The notes below the pieces were generated by a model. It did no database searches, was not told where the DNA came from, and was given only the letters and a program-made list of their open reading frames with translations. Below are positions 1 through 8,100 of a DNA stretch of 58,318 nt, piece by piece. A program made the translations under genes and the position numbers. Source of the stretch: an uncultured Lachnospiraceae bacterium (GTDB lineage Bacteria > Bacillota > Clostridia > Lachnospirales > Lachnospiraceae); the NCBI GenBank assembly GCA_951800145.1, contig CATOJE010000015.1, forward strand, positions 1 to 58,318, in the 5' to 3' direction. How positions within the stretch are numbered: the stretch's first letter is position 1; every line of letters starts with the position of its first letter.

Positions 1-114
1 CTATGCCGTTTGTTCCAGGATTCATTCTCGAATGGCGCTTTATTCCTATGTTCAGACCGTTTATTGGATTTTCAAAGTTCTTAACTAACTGACATTGCCT
101 GTGAAAAGCAACCC

Positions 115-912
115 CTACTCGTAAATACTCTCCACCTCCCAGTCCAGCATCACCCCGGTGGCACCGTCCAGTTCGAATTCATATTTCAGGGAGTTATAGT
201 AGAATTCTCCTTCATACACCAGACGGCCATCTTCATGATCCCTTTTTACTTTACCCCAGGTGACGTCGGCCGGATTCAGCTTTGCCATCTTTAAGGCAGC
301 AGCCCTGGCGGCCTCCGTGCCGGATATGGCGTCGGCTCTGGCCTCCGGGTTTTCCTTGGCGGCCAGCCAGGTCCATCCGTCGTATTCCCAGCTGATGACT
401 GCGCCGGTGGAGCCGTTGAATTCGTATTTGTATTTTTTATAATCTGTGGTGTGGAATTCTGTTTCGTAAACAGGGGTTCCATTTTCGTATTCGAAGGATT
501 CCTTGACAAAGGTAGCGTCCTCGGCGGCTTCTCCAGACTGGGCTAAGGCCTTTTCCTTTGCCTGCTCTAGGGTGATGGTGGTTCTGGCGTTTTGGGTGGC
601 GGCAGAGGCCAGCTTTGCCTCGTAGTCGATGTTCAGGATCGTTCCGTCAGAGATGAGAATTTCATAGTCGTACTGGGCGAAGTCCTTGGTTATGAATTCC
701 ACCTTATAGATGGGGTGATTATTTTCTGTGTCCAGGGACAGCTCCAGGATGGTGACATCCTCTTCCTTTTGTCCGGCGTTTTCTAATGCGATGGTTTTTG
801 CGGACGCGTCATTAACGGGGGCGCCCAGTGCGGTCATGGCAGCGGCTGCCGTGAGCATTCCTGCTGTCAGGATGGTGGATGCCGTATTGGCGAATGGGAT
901 GTGTTTTTTCAT
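115..912 (-). CDS. Secreted PepSY-domain protein
   Basis: Predicted exported protein with about three consecutive PepSY-like units. An N-terminal signal peptide (Lys-Lys-His start, then a hydrophobic Ala/Thr/Leu stretch ending near ALGAPVNDASA) is followed by repeats of the pattern 'E.A...AL...A.....V......Y.F...tG.i..W.yd', the last ending in LDWEVESIYE. PepSY domains occur in extracytoplasmic inhibitors or chaperones of proteases; the target here is unknown. I chose the ATG at 912 because AGGAGG lies at 924-929 on the minus strand, 11 nt upstream; an ATG at 954 in the same frame would place that site inside the gene. It stands alone, divergent from the SLH gene. Family assignment is firm; function is not. 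Confidence 0.85.
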   Translation of the reverse strand: MKKHIPFANTASTILTAGMLTAAAAMTALGAPVNDASAKTIALENAGQKEEDVTILELSLDTENNHPIYKVEFITKDFAQYDYEILISDGTILNIDYEAKLASAATQNARTTITLEQAKEKALAQSGEAAEDATFVKESFEYENGTPVYETEFHTTDYKKYKYEFNGSTGAVISWEYDGWTWLAAKENPEARADAISGTEAARAAALKMAKLNPADVTWGKVKRDHEDGRLVYEGEFYYNSLKYEFELDGATGVMLDWEVESIYE

Positions 913-1344
913 TTTTTTACATGCCTCCTGTTCATTGAATTTCATTGTGTTCACTTTTCATTATATTCGCTTTTCGCTGTATTCGCTTTTCTCTGCATAC
1001 GTTTTTCTACATGCATTTTTCTTTTTTCACATGTATTTTTCTTGCTTTGTTTATCCTTAGTATCGGCAGCTTCCGGAATAAAATAATGATTCTGCTCAGT
1101 TCACACTTTTTTCACATTTCTTCCAGCGATTAAACACAAAATGAACACAAACCCATGGTAAAGTAATGGCAGATTACAGTCCGCTTCCCATGAAGGCGGT
1201 GAGGGAAGCAGCAGTTATGCGAAAAAAGTGAGTAATTTTGAAGCGAGAAATCTTGAAGCGAGAAATCTTGAAGCAAGAAATCTTGAAACGAGAATCTTGA
1301 AGCGAGAAATTTTGAAGTGAGAAATCTTAGAGAGGAGCGAAGGG
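913..1344. other. Divergent intergenic region, pyrimidine-rich and repeat-rich
   Basis: A 432-bp gap between the leftward PepSY gene and the rightward SLH gene. Bases 955-1075 are a degenerate pyrimidine-rich run on the plus strand with recurring 'ttcgctttt'-like words. Bases 1183-1209 can form a hairpin (gcttccc/gggaagc). Bases 1236-1324 are a 15-bp tandem repeat listed separately. Both neighbours must be transcribed from promoters in this gap, but I could not place a convincing -35/-10 pair. Confidence 0.5.
1236..1324 (+). repeat. 15-bp tandem repeat upstream of the SLH gene
   Basis: Six near-identical units of tcttgaagcgagaaa run head to tail, one of them 14 bp, and end just before the ribosome binding site (gagaggagcg) of the SLH gene. 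The repeat would be part of the mRNA leader. There are no unique spacers, so this is not a CRISPR array. Confidence 0.85.
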
Positions 1345-2451
1345 ATGAGCTCAAAACAAGCAGTTTCTTCTATATTAATTGTGACTATGGCTTTTGCGGC
1401 CTGCCCGCTGGAGGCTATGGCGGACAGCACCTATGACCTGCGGAAGCGGGTGATGGAGCTGACGGGGATTATGACGCCGGTGAATGGGAGCCGTCTGGTG
1501 AGCCGGGGGGAGTTTGCAGCCATGCTGGTGCGGGCTTCGGAGTACCGGAGCACGGTGAATGAGAGCTCCAGCGTGTCTGTTTTTGCAGATGTGCCGGTGA
1601 CCAGCCAGTATGCGCCCCATATCCGCATTGCCGCCAGGCAGGGATGGATGAAGGGATATCTGGGGGGACAGTTCCGCCCGGATGAGTACATAACCTACCA
1701 GGATGGAGTTCGGGCCATCCTGGCTCTTTTAGGGTATACCAATGAGGATTTTACCGGGGATCCGAATCAGAGCCGGATGGCGAAATTCAGCTTTCTGGAG
1801 CTGAATGAGCGGCTGGATGGCTTAGGGGCCGGCGAGGTGCTGACGGAGGATAATTGTCTGAATATTTTTTATAACCTGTTAAGGACAGAGCCGAAGGGAT
1901 CGAATGGGATCTATGGATCGATTATGGATTTGACCTTGAGCACGGACGGGGAGATCAATCCTCTGGAGATGCTGGATACCACCGTGAGGGGGCCTTATGT
2001 GGTGACCAAGAGCCGGACCATGTCCTCCCAGCTGCCCTTTTCCATGGATCAGGCCAGCTTTTTCCTGGACGGGGAGCCTTGCACGAAGGCGAATATTAAG
2101 GCGGTCCAGGAGGAATATGGCTATGTGGTGATGTATTATAATGCGGTGTCCAAGACGGTTTGGGTTTATACGGAGGAGGGCAGTGAGACCACGGGGAAGA
2201 CGGTTCTTCGGGGAGAGATTACGAATATTTATTATCGCTCCTCAGATGTGATGACCCCTACGGCGGTTACCATCACCACCGATGACGGGGACAGCTATGA
2301 ATGCAGCCTGACTACCTCGGATCTGCAGTTTGCTTTTTCTATCTATGGGACCGTCGGAGTGGGGGATGATGTGATTTTGGTGTGCAGCGGCTCCTCGGAG
2401 GACAATGATGGGAATGTGACCTACCAGGTGACGGATTTTATGGAGGATTAG
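1345..2451 (+). CDS. SLH-domain surface protein
   Basis: Exported protein of 368 aa with a signal peptide (about residues 1-27, ending AMA-DS) and at least two S-layer-homology-like motifs in the first 130 residues: one around VSRGEFAAMLVRASEY, then FADV..., ...YAPHIRIAARQGWMKGY and the typical FRPDEYITYQDGVRAIL. SLH motifs hold proteins to secondary wall polymers. The C-terminal 200 residues contain beta-rich sequence with no family I recognise. The start ATG follows gaggagcgaaggg. It is 28 bp upstream of the MacA-like gene, so the SLH protein and the exporter may be co-transcribed; that link is inference. Confidence 0.85.
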   Translation: MSSKQAVSSILIVTMAFAACPLEAMADSTYDLRKRVMELTGIMTPVNGSRLVSRGEFAAMLVRASEYRSTVNESSSVSVFADVPVTSQYAPHIRIAARQGWMKGYLGGQFRPDEYITYQDGVRAILALLGYTNEDFTGDPNQSRMAKFSFLELNERLDGLGAGEVLTEDNCLNIFYNLLRTEPKGSNGIYGSIMDLTLSTDGEINPLEMLDTTVRGPYVVTKSRTMSSQLPFSMDQASFFLDGEPCTKANIKAVQEEYGYVVMYYNAVSKTVWVYTEEGSETTGKTVLRGEITNIYYRSSDVMTPTAVTITTDDGDSYECSLTTSDLQFAFSIYGTVGVGDDVILVCSGSSEDNDGNVTYQVTDFMED

Positions 2452-2479
2452 TAGAAAATATCGAGATGAGAGGTATCCC

Positions 2480-4321
2480 ATGGTAGAGCATATGGATTCA
2501 AACCAGAGGGCGGAGGCTCAAACGGATAAAAACCAAACAAATATAAAACAAACAGATACGAGTCAAGCAAATACGAATCAAACAGATACAAGAAGGGCAG
2601 ACAAGGGGAAGAGCAAGAAGCAGCAAAGAAAGCGGAAAAGGTGGATCCGTCTGGCAGCTTTGCTCCTGGTGCTTGCAGCGGCAGCCGCAGGCATTCTATT
2701 TATCCGCAGCCGCAGACAGGCGGCGAAAAGAGCGTCCGCATTTGCAGAGGAGAGCCGGACGGCCCAGGTGACCAGGAGGGATATTACCTCTAAGCTTTCT
2801 TCCTCCGGGACCTTATCTCCCAAGGATACCTATGAGATTACCTCTCTGGTGGAGGGAGAGGTGATTTTGGCGGATTTTGAGGAGGGGGATCAGGTGATGA
2901 AGGGACAGATCCTGTATCAGCTGGATGCCACCTCTATGGAGTCGGAGGTGACATCGGCGAATAATTCCCTTCTCCGGGCCCAGGACAGCTATGGGGATGC
3001 TCTGGCGGATCTGGAGGAGATTCAGAGCAGCTACAGCGGAAACACTTACAAATCCACTAAGTCCGGATATATCAAGGAGCTTTCCATTGAGGAGGGGGAT
3101 AAGGTGGGGGCGAATACAAAGATCTGCGAGATTTATGATGATCTAATTATGGAGCTCCGACTTCCCTTTCTGTCTGGCGAGGCGGCAGTGATCCAGCCTG
3201 GAGCCACAGCTCTTCTGACCTTGAGCGATACTGGTGAGCAGCTGGGCGGCGTGGTGGCGTCAGTGAGCGCCAGGGAGGAGGTGCTTACGGGAGGAACCCT
3301 GGTGCGGTATGTGACTATCCAGGCGGCGAATCCTGGAGGACTGACCACAGAGACGGCGGCTACAGCGGTGATTGGGGACTGTTTTTGCACCCAGGAGGCT
3401 TACTTTGAGCCTAAGGTGGATACGGTGATGAGCGCAGATCTTGATGCCAATGTGGAGGTGGAGGCGTTGCTGGTGAGCGAGGGCGCGTACATCGCCAAGG
3501 GTACGCCCATTTTCCGTATGACCGAGAAGTCGGCGGAAAAGATTCGCAAGTCCTATGAGGATAAGGTGGAGCAGGCAGAGGAGGGGCTGGAGTCTGCACG
3601 GAATAAGCTGGAATCCACCCAGGATTCTTATGAGAATTATACCATCACAGCGCCCATCTCCGGGCAGGTGATTACCAAGACCTCCAAGCAGGGGGATAAT
3701 ATCAGCCGGAGCAACAGCGGGGGCACGGTGATGGCGGTGATTTATGACCTGTCCGCCCTTACCTTTGAGATGTCCATTGATGAATTGGATATCCAGAGTG
3801 TGAAGGTGGGACAGCGGGTGGAGGTGACCGCGGATGCCTTTGAGGAGGAGACCTTTTACGGCACTGTGACTAATGTAAGCCTTCAGAGCACAGCTTCTAA
3901 CGGCGTGACCAATTATCCGGTGACGGTGACTATGGATGAGACGGGAAGCCTTCTCCCTGGCATGAATGTGGATGGGGTGATTATCCTGGATGAGGCAAAG
4001 GATGTGCTGGCTATCCCGGTGGATTCTCTGATGCGGGGCAATCAGGTTTATGTGAAGGATGCTTCTGCCGCCCAGACGGAGGGACCGGTTCCGGCAGGCT
4101 TCCGGGAGGTCCAGGTGGAGGTGGGACTTATCAGCACCGACTATGTGGAGATCCTCAGCGGCCTGGAGGAGGGCCAGGAGGTATATGTGAATGAATCCTC
4201 CAAGAATGATTACAACAGCTTTATGATCCCAGGTGGTATGCCCGGCGGCCCGGGAGGTGCTCCAGGGGGCGGGCCGGGAGGAGGCCCAGGAGGCGGGAGC
4301 CAGGGAGGCGGCAGACGGTAA
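2480..4321 (+). CDS. MacA/HlyD-like efflux adaptor protein
   Basis: Membrane-anchored adaptor of a MacAB-type tripartite or bipartite ABC exporter. It has a polar cytoplasmic N-terminus (residues 1-52, low-complexity Gln/Thr/Asn/Asp), one transmembrane helix (about 55-75), split biotinyl-lipoyl halves ('SLVEGEVILADFEEGDQV' early and 'ITAPISGQVITKTSKQGD' later), coiled-coil segments between them, a beta-barrel domain and a membrane-proximal domain with VLAIPVDSLM. The C-terminus ends in a Gly/Pro-rich tail (PGGMPGGPGG). At 613 aa it is long for the family because of the N-terminal linker, a duplicated lipoyl/coiled-coil region and this tail. ATPase and permease genes follow directly. Substrate unknown. 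Confidence 0.9.
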   Translation: MVEHMDSNQRAEAQTDKNQTNIKQTDTSQANTNQTDTRRADKGKSKKQQRKRKRWIRLAALLLVLAAAAAGILFIRSRRQAAKRASAFAEESRTAQVTRRDITSKLSSSGTLSPKDTYEITSLVEGEVILADFEEGDQVMKGQILYQLDATSMESEVTSANNSLLRAQDSYGDALADLEEIQSSYSGNTYKSTKSGYIKELSIEEGDKVGANTKICEIYDDLIMELRLPFLSGEAAVIQPGATALLTLSDTGEQLGGVVASVSAREEVLTGGTLVRYVTIQAANPGGLTTETAATAVIGDCFCTQEAYFEPKVDTVMSADLDANVEVEALLVSEGAYIAKGTPIFRMTEKSAEKIRKSYEDKVEQAEEGLESARNKLESTQDSYENYTITAPISGQVITKTSKQGDNISRSNSGGTVMAVIYDLSALTFEMSIDELDIQSVKVGQRVEVTADAFEEETFYGTVTNVSLQSTASNGVTNYPVTVTMDETGSLLPGMNVDGVIILDEAKDVLAIPVDSLMRGNQVYVKDASAAQTEGPVPAGFREVQVEVGLISTDYVEILSGLEEGQEVYVNESSKNDYNSFMIPGGMPGGPGGAPGGGPGGGPGGGSQGGGRR

Positions 4322-4327
4322 TTGGAC

Positions 4328-4537
4328 GGCAAAGCGAATCCAGACAGCGGTGCCGGCTTCCATCTGCAAGGCCAACCAACCCCAGACAACGGCGCCGGCT
4401 TCCGTCTGCAAGGCCAACCAACCCCAGACAGCGGCGCCGGCTTCCGTCTGCAAGGCCAACCAACCCCAGACAGCGGCTCCGGCCTCCGTCTGCAAGGCCA
4501 ACTAAATCCAAACAACCGGGTCAGCCCTTGCAGGCAA
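4328..4537 (+). repeat. 42-bp tandem repeat, five units
   Basis: Units begin at 4328, 4370, 4412, 4454 and 4496. The middle three are nearly identical and the first and last are diverged. 42 is a multiple of three and the frame leading into the ATPase stays open through the whole array, giving the 14-residue unit GQPTPDSGAGFRLQ. The array lies between the stop codon of the MacA-like gene and the conservative ATPase start. Confidence 0.9.
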
Positions 4538-4621
4538 AGCCAATTGAAATGGAAGCAACAGGATACAACCTCTGGGGCAGGACGCAAAAAGCTTCGGCAT
4601 GAAAGGAATCATTTGCTCAGA

Positions 4622-5485
4622 ATGGAAAACTATCTTATGGAAGCGCATCAAACAGCAGAAGCGCATCAAACAGCAGAAGCACATCAAACAGCAGAAGCAC
4701 AACAAACAGAGACGCATCAATCTGAAGCCCGCCAGACTGAAATCCGTCAGGCAGAGCTTTGTCAGGTGCAAGCCCGCCAGGGCAGTATTTTAATTGAACT
4801 GAAAAACATTGAAAAGATTTACCAGATGGGAGAGGAGGAGGTTCGGGCTAATGACGGCATTTCCCTCACCATCTGCCGGGGCGAGTTTGTGGCTATCGTG
4901 GGCAAGTCGGGAAGCGGAAAGTCCACGCTGATGAATATCATCGGCGCTCTGGATGTGCCCACCTCAGGGGAGTATTTCCTGGGCGGGGAGGATGTAAGCG
5001 ATATGGAGGAGGATGAGCTGGCCGGGATCCGGAATAAGATGATCGGATTCATTTTCCAGCAGTATAACCTTCTCCCCAAGCTGAATCTGCTGGAGAATGT
5101 GGAGCTGCCCCTTCTCTATGCCGGGATTCCTGCCAGGGAGCGGAGAGAACAGGCGCTGGCCTCCTTAGAACGGGTAGGATTAAAGGAAAAATGGAGGAAC
5201 ATGCCCTCTCAGCTCTCCGGCGGCCAGCAGCAGAGGGTGTCCATCGCCAGGGCATTGGCGGGAAGCCCCTCCCTGATTCTGGCGGATGAGCCTACCGGGG
5301 CCCTGGATTCCAGAACCAGCCGGGAGGTGCTGAATTTTTTAAAGAAATTAAATGAAGAGGGAAATACCATTGTGATGATCACCCACGACAGCTCCATTGC
5401 CTTGGAGGCGAAGCGGGTAGTGCGGATCCACGATGGAAAGATTAATTTTGACGGAGATGTGAATGACTATGCTGCAATCCTTTAA
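4622..5485 (+). CDS. MacB/LolD-like ABC exporter ATPase with Gln-rich N-terminal extension
   Basis: Nucleotide-binding subunit that powers the exporter with the MacA-like and FtsX-type neighbours. The ABC domain begins near ILIELKNIEKIYQMG and has Walker A GKSGSGKST, the Q-loop in FIFQQYNLLP, signature LSGGQQQR, Walker B LILADEPTGALD and the His switch in MITHD. About 55 residues of Gln/His/Glu repeats precede it, whereas related ATPases start directly at the ABC domain. I used ATG 4622. The frame is open back to a TTG at 4322, and the upstream 42-bp repeats also preserve frame, so a longer protein is possible; neither start has an ideal ribosome binding site. It overlaps the permease gene by 23 bp. 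Confidence 0.88.
   Translation: MENYLMEAHQTAEAHQTAEAHQTAEAQQTETHQSEARQTEIRQAELCQVQARQGSILIELKNIEKIYQMGEEEVRANDGISLTICRGEFVAIVGKSGSGKSTLMNIIGALDVPTSGEYFLGGEDVSDMEEDELAGIRNKMIGFIFQQYNLLPKLNLLENVELPLLYAGIPARERREQALASLERVGLKEKWRNMPSQLSGGQQQRVSIARALAGSPSLILADEPTGALDSRTSREVLNFLKKLNEEGNTIVMITHDSSIALEAKRVVRIHDGKINFDGDVNDYAAIL
4643..4714 (+). repeat. 18-bp tandem repeat inside the ATPase N-terminus
   Basis: Four units of gcgcatcaaacagcagaa (the last diverged) at 4643, 4661, 4679 and 4697, encoding repeats of AHQTAE. The unit is again a multiple of three. Further degenerate copies follow (ETHQSEARQTEIRQ). Confidence 0.9.
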
Positions 5486-6647
5486 ACTGGCCTTAAAGAG
5501 CATCTGGAGCAATAAAATGCGGTCCTTCCTCACCATGCTGGGCATCATCATCGGCGTGGCCTCAGTGATTATCCTGGTGAGCCTGGTAAATGGCTACATG
5601 TCCTCGGTGGTGGAAAATTTCGCCAGCATGGGCGTGAATCAGATGACGGTCCGCCTGACCAATCTCTCCTCCCGGGCGGCCAGCGTGGAGGAGATGTATG
5701 ACTTTTATGGAGAGCATCCGGAGCTCTTTGCCCAGATGACCCCCTCCGTATCGGTGAGCGCCACCTTAAAGCGCGGGAATGATTCCCTGACTGCTACCTC
5801 AGTGGGAGGCTACAGCGAGGAATATCTGGGGCTGAAAGGATATGAGCTGGAAATCGGCCGGAATATCCAGTACGCGGATCTCCTTTCCCGGAATAAGGTC
5901 TGCGTCATCGGCTATTATGTGGCGGCGGAGCTGTTCGGAAGTCCGGAAAAGGCTGTGGGCCAGACCATTAAGGTCAATGGCTATGCATTCCAGGTGGCCG
6001 GCGTGGTACAGCGGCAGGATGAAGATGACTTAGAGGAGGGGGGAAGCGATGACTTTCTCTGGATTCCCTACACCGTGGCTACGAAGATGAGCCGGAGCGC
6101 GGATATTAACAGCTATATCTTTGCCACAAAGAGCGTGGATGACACAGACGCCTGCAAGGCGCTTCTGGAAGAGTTTCTTTATGAGATTTACAAGGATGAT
6201 GATCTGTACCGGGTTATGGCCAACAGTGAGATGCTGGACTCTTTAAATGAGCAGATCGCCATGATGTCAGCCATGCTTGGGGGAATCGCCGGGATCTCCC
6301 TTCTGGTAGCCGGTGTGGGCGTGATGAATATTATGCTGGTGTCTGTGACCGAGCGCACCAGGGAGATTGGGATCCGGAAATCTCTGGGAGCGAAGCGGAG
6401 CACCATTATGCAGCAGTTTGTCATCGAGGCGGCAGTGACCAGCTCCATCGGAGGAATCCTGGGAATCCTTTTGGGAGCAGGGGTGACCGGCATCGCCGGA
6501 AGCCTGATCGGGATCCAGGCCACGCCTACTCCTATTGCAGTGATTATTTCCTTTAGCGTGTCCGTGGGCATCGGCCTGCTCTTTGGCTATATGCCGGCGA
6601 ACCGGGCGGCGAAATTAAATCCCATCGATGCGCTGCGGAGTGAGTAA
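5463..6647 (+). CDS. MacB/FtsX-type ABC transporter permease
   Basis: Membrane subunit of the exporter. Residues 1-45 hold the typical MacB start (LALKSIWSNKMRSFLTMLGIIIG) with the first helix, followed by an extracytoplasmic MacB_PCD-like domain (about 45-265) and an FtsX domain with three helices. The FtsX domain contains VGVMNIMLVSVTERTREIGI and the coupling helix region RKSLGAKRSTIMQQFVIEA. It ends PANRAAKLNPIDALR, a family hallmark. The start overlaps the ATPase gene by 23 bp, implying translational coupling, with a weak ggag upstream; an ATG at 5469 is an alternative. No membrane-fusion partner other than the 2480-4321 protein is nearby. Confidence 0.92.
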   Translation: MTMLQSFKLALKSIWSNKMRSFLTMLGIIIGVASVIILVSLVNGYMSSVVENFASMGVNQMTVRLTNLSSRAASVEEMYDFYGEHPELFAQMTPSVSVSATLKRGNDSLTATSVGGYSEEYLGLKGYELEIGRNIQYADLLSRNKVCVIGYYVAAELFGSPEKAVGQTIKVNGYAFQVAGVVQRQDEDDLEEGGSDDFLWIPYTVATKMSRSADINSYIFATKSVDDTDACKALLEEFLYEIYKDDDLYRVMANSEMLDSLNEQIAMMSAMLGGIAGISLLVAGVGVMNIMLVSVTERTREIGIRKSLGAKRSTIMQQFVIEAAVTSSIGGILGILLGAGVTGIAGSLIGIQATPTPIAVIISFSVSVGIGLLFGYMPANRAAKLNPIDALRSE

Positions 6648-6721
6648 TCGTTGATTGAAAGGTTGCTGCTGGCGTCCAATACCATGGGGAAAGAAAATTT
6701 TTATTCCCGAACCTCATAATT

Positions 6722-6799
6722 CATGGTACAATCAAGGAAACGTATCACTTATCCGCAGCCTGACGGCTGTGGACATGGTACAATCAAGGAAACGCATCA
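6722..6799 (+). repeat. 26-bp direct repeat flanking a hairpin
   Basis: Two copies of catggtacaatcaaggaaac plus 6 more bases, at 6722-6747 and 6774-6799, differ at one position. Between them an imperfect stem (ccgcagcc/ggctgtgg, about 6752-6771) can form. The element sits in the leader of the dipeptidase gene. Confidence 0.85.
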
Positions 6800-6820
6800 T
6801 TCAAGAAAAGGGGAATCCAA

Positions 6821-7825
6821 ATGGTAAAAGTAATTGACATGCACTGCGACACCATCGCGGAGCTATACTACAATCACCGGGATAAGGGCCATGCCTCCAT
6901 CCTGGATCATGATCTTCATGTAAACTTAACTAAGATGGAGCAGGGAGGCTACGGCCTTCAGAATTTCGCCCTGTTCACCCACCTGGAGCGGGCCGGGGAG
7001 CGGCCCTTTGAGTACTGCATGAAGCTGGCGGATGTTTTCTTCACAGAGCTGCGGGCCCATGAGGATAAGATTGGAATCGTGAGAAGCTACCGGGATTTGG
7101 AGGAGAACTGGAAGAATAATAAGATGTCCGCCCTGCTGACCGTGGAGGAGGGAGGGGTATGTCAGGGAGAGCTGGCGTATCTTAGGATCCTCTATGAGCT
7201 GGGGGTGCGGATGATGACCATCACCTGGAACTTCCCCAATGAGCTGGGCTGGCCTAACGGGAAGCGGGAGACGGAGCCGGAGCATTTTATCAGTGTGCCG
7301 GATACAGAGCACGGCCTGACGGAAAAGGGGATTGAATTTCTGGAGGAGATGGAGCGGCTGGGAATGATCATTGACATTTCCCATTTAAATGACAGAGGGA
7401 TTCAGGATGTGTTTTCCCATACCACCAGGCCCTTTGTGGCCAGCCATTCCAACTGCCGCGCCATAACCCCCCACCCAAGGAATCTGACGGATGATATGAT
7501 CCGGAATCTGGCGGAGCGGGGCGGAGTGGCCGGCATTAATTTCTGCGCTGCTTTCCTCCGTGAGGAGGAGGGGGGAAAGGAGCCAGCCATGTCCTATCTC
7601 AGTGATATGATACGCCACATCCGCCATATGAAGCAGGTGGGAGGCATCCAGGTGATCGGCCTGGGATCGGATTTTGACGGCATTGGGAATCAGGTGGAGA
7701 TTCAGGATGCCTCTAAGATGCAGCTTCTGGCCCAGGCTATGGAGCGGGAGGGCTTTACTACCGGCGAGATTGAAGCGGTATTTTATGGAAATGTGCTGCG
7801 CCTTTACCGAGAGATTCTCCGGTGA
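6821..7825 (+). CDS. Membrane dipeptidase (peptidase family M19)
   Basis: Zinc-dependent dipeptidase of the renal-dipeptidase family, 334 aa, usual full length. Visible ligands and motifs are the N-terminal IDMHCDT, the glutamate in TVEEGG, IDISHLND, FVASHSNCRAI and LGSDFDGI. No signal peptide is present, so the enzyme is probably cytoplasmic and splits imported dipeptides. The start follows aaaaggggaatccaa. The gene seems monocistronic, with a repeat-bearing leader upstream and a 275-bp gap downstream. Confidence 0.92.
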   Translation: MVKVIDMHCDTIAELYYNHRDKGHASILDHDLHVNLTKMEQGGYGLQNFALFTHLERAGERPFEYCMKLADVFFTELRAHEDKIGIVRSYRDLEENWKNNKMSALLTVEEGGVCQGELAYLRILYELGVRMMTITWNFPNELGWPNGKRETEPEHFISVPDTEHGLTEKGIEFLEEMERLGMIIDISHLNDRGIQDVFSHTTRPFVASHSNCRAITPHPRNLTDDMIRNLAERGGVAGINFCAAFLREEEGGKEPAMSYLSDMIRHIRHMKQVGGIQVIGLGSDFDGIGNQVEIQDASKMQLLAQAMEREGFTTGEIEAVFYGNVLRLYREILR

Positions 7826-7998
7826 TTTCCGCCAGCAAGGCCACTGCAAGGGTCATATACTGCTGCTCTGCAGCATTGCAAGTTTGCTGCCGGATGCCTG
7901 ACGTGTGGGGCTGACTCCGGCTTAAAGAGAAGCTTTCCATGGATTATGTATAAAAATGGGAATATAGCGTAAACTGAACTTCATCAATACACCTTCAC

Positions 7999-8039
7999 TT
8001 TACATAGATTTTACATAAAACCTGCATTTGATTTTACAT
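7999..8039 (+). promoter_or_regulatory. Probable Pho box (11-bp phased TTTACAT repeats)
   Basis: TTTACAT occurs at 7999-8005, 8010-8016 and 8033-8039, with a degenerate copy (CCTGCAT) at 8021-8027, so the repeats follow an 11-12 bp period. PhoP of Gram-positive bacteria binds TT(A/T)ACA-type direct repeats with this spacing. A plausible -10 (TATGCT, 8048-8053) follows and no good -35 is seen, as expected for an activated promoter. The downstream gene is a phosphate transporter, which fits phosphate-starvation control. Confidence 0.7.
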
Positions 8040-8100
8040 TTGCCTGGTATGCTGATACATAGGGGTGCGTTTGCACAGGCAAGAGTCAAAGGAGGGATTT

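Noticed and set aside
1236-1324. Short repeat array considered as CRISPR
   Set aside because: Units are contiguous, 14-15 bp, with no spacers and no cas genes in the window. The same holds for 40661-40712.
3260-4501. 413-codon open frame on the minus strand
   Set aside because: It lies antisense to the MacA-like gene and the 42-bp repeat; its His/Leu-rich composition and lack of a ribosome binding site mark it as a shadow frame.
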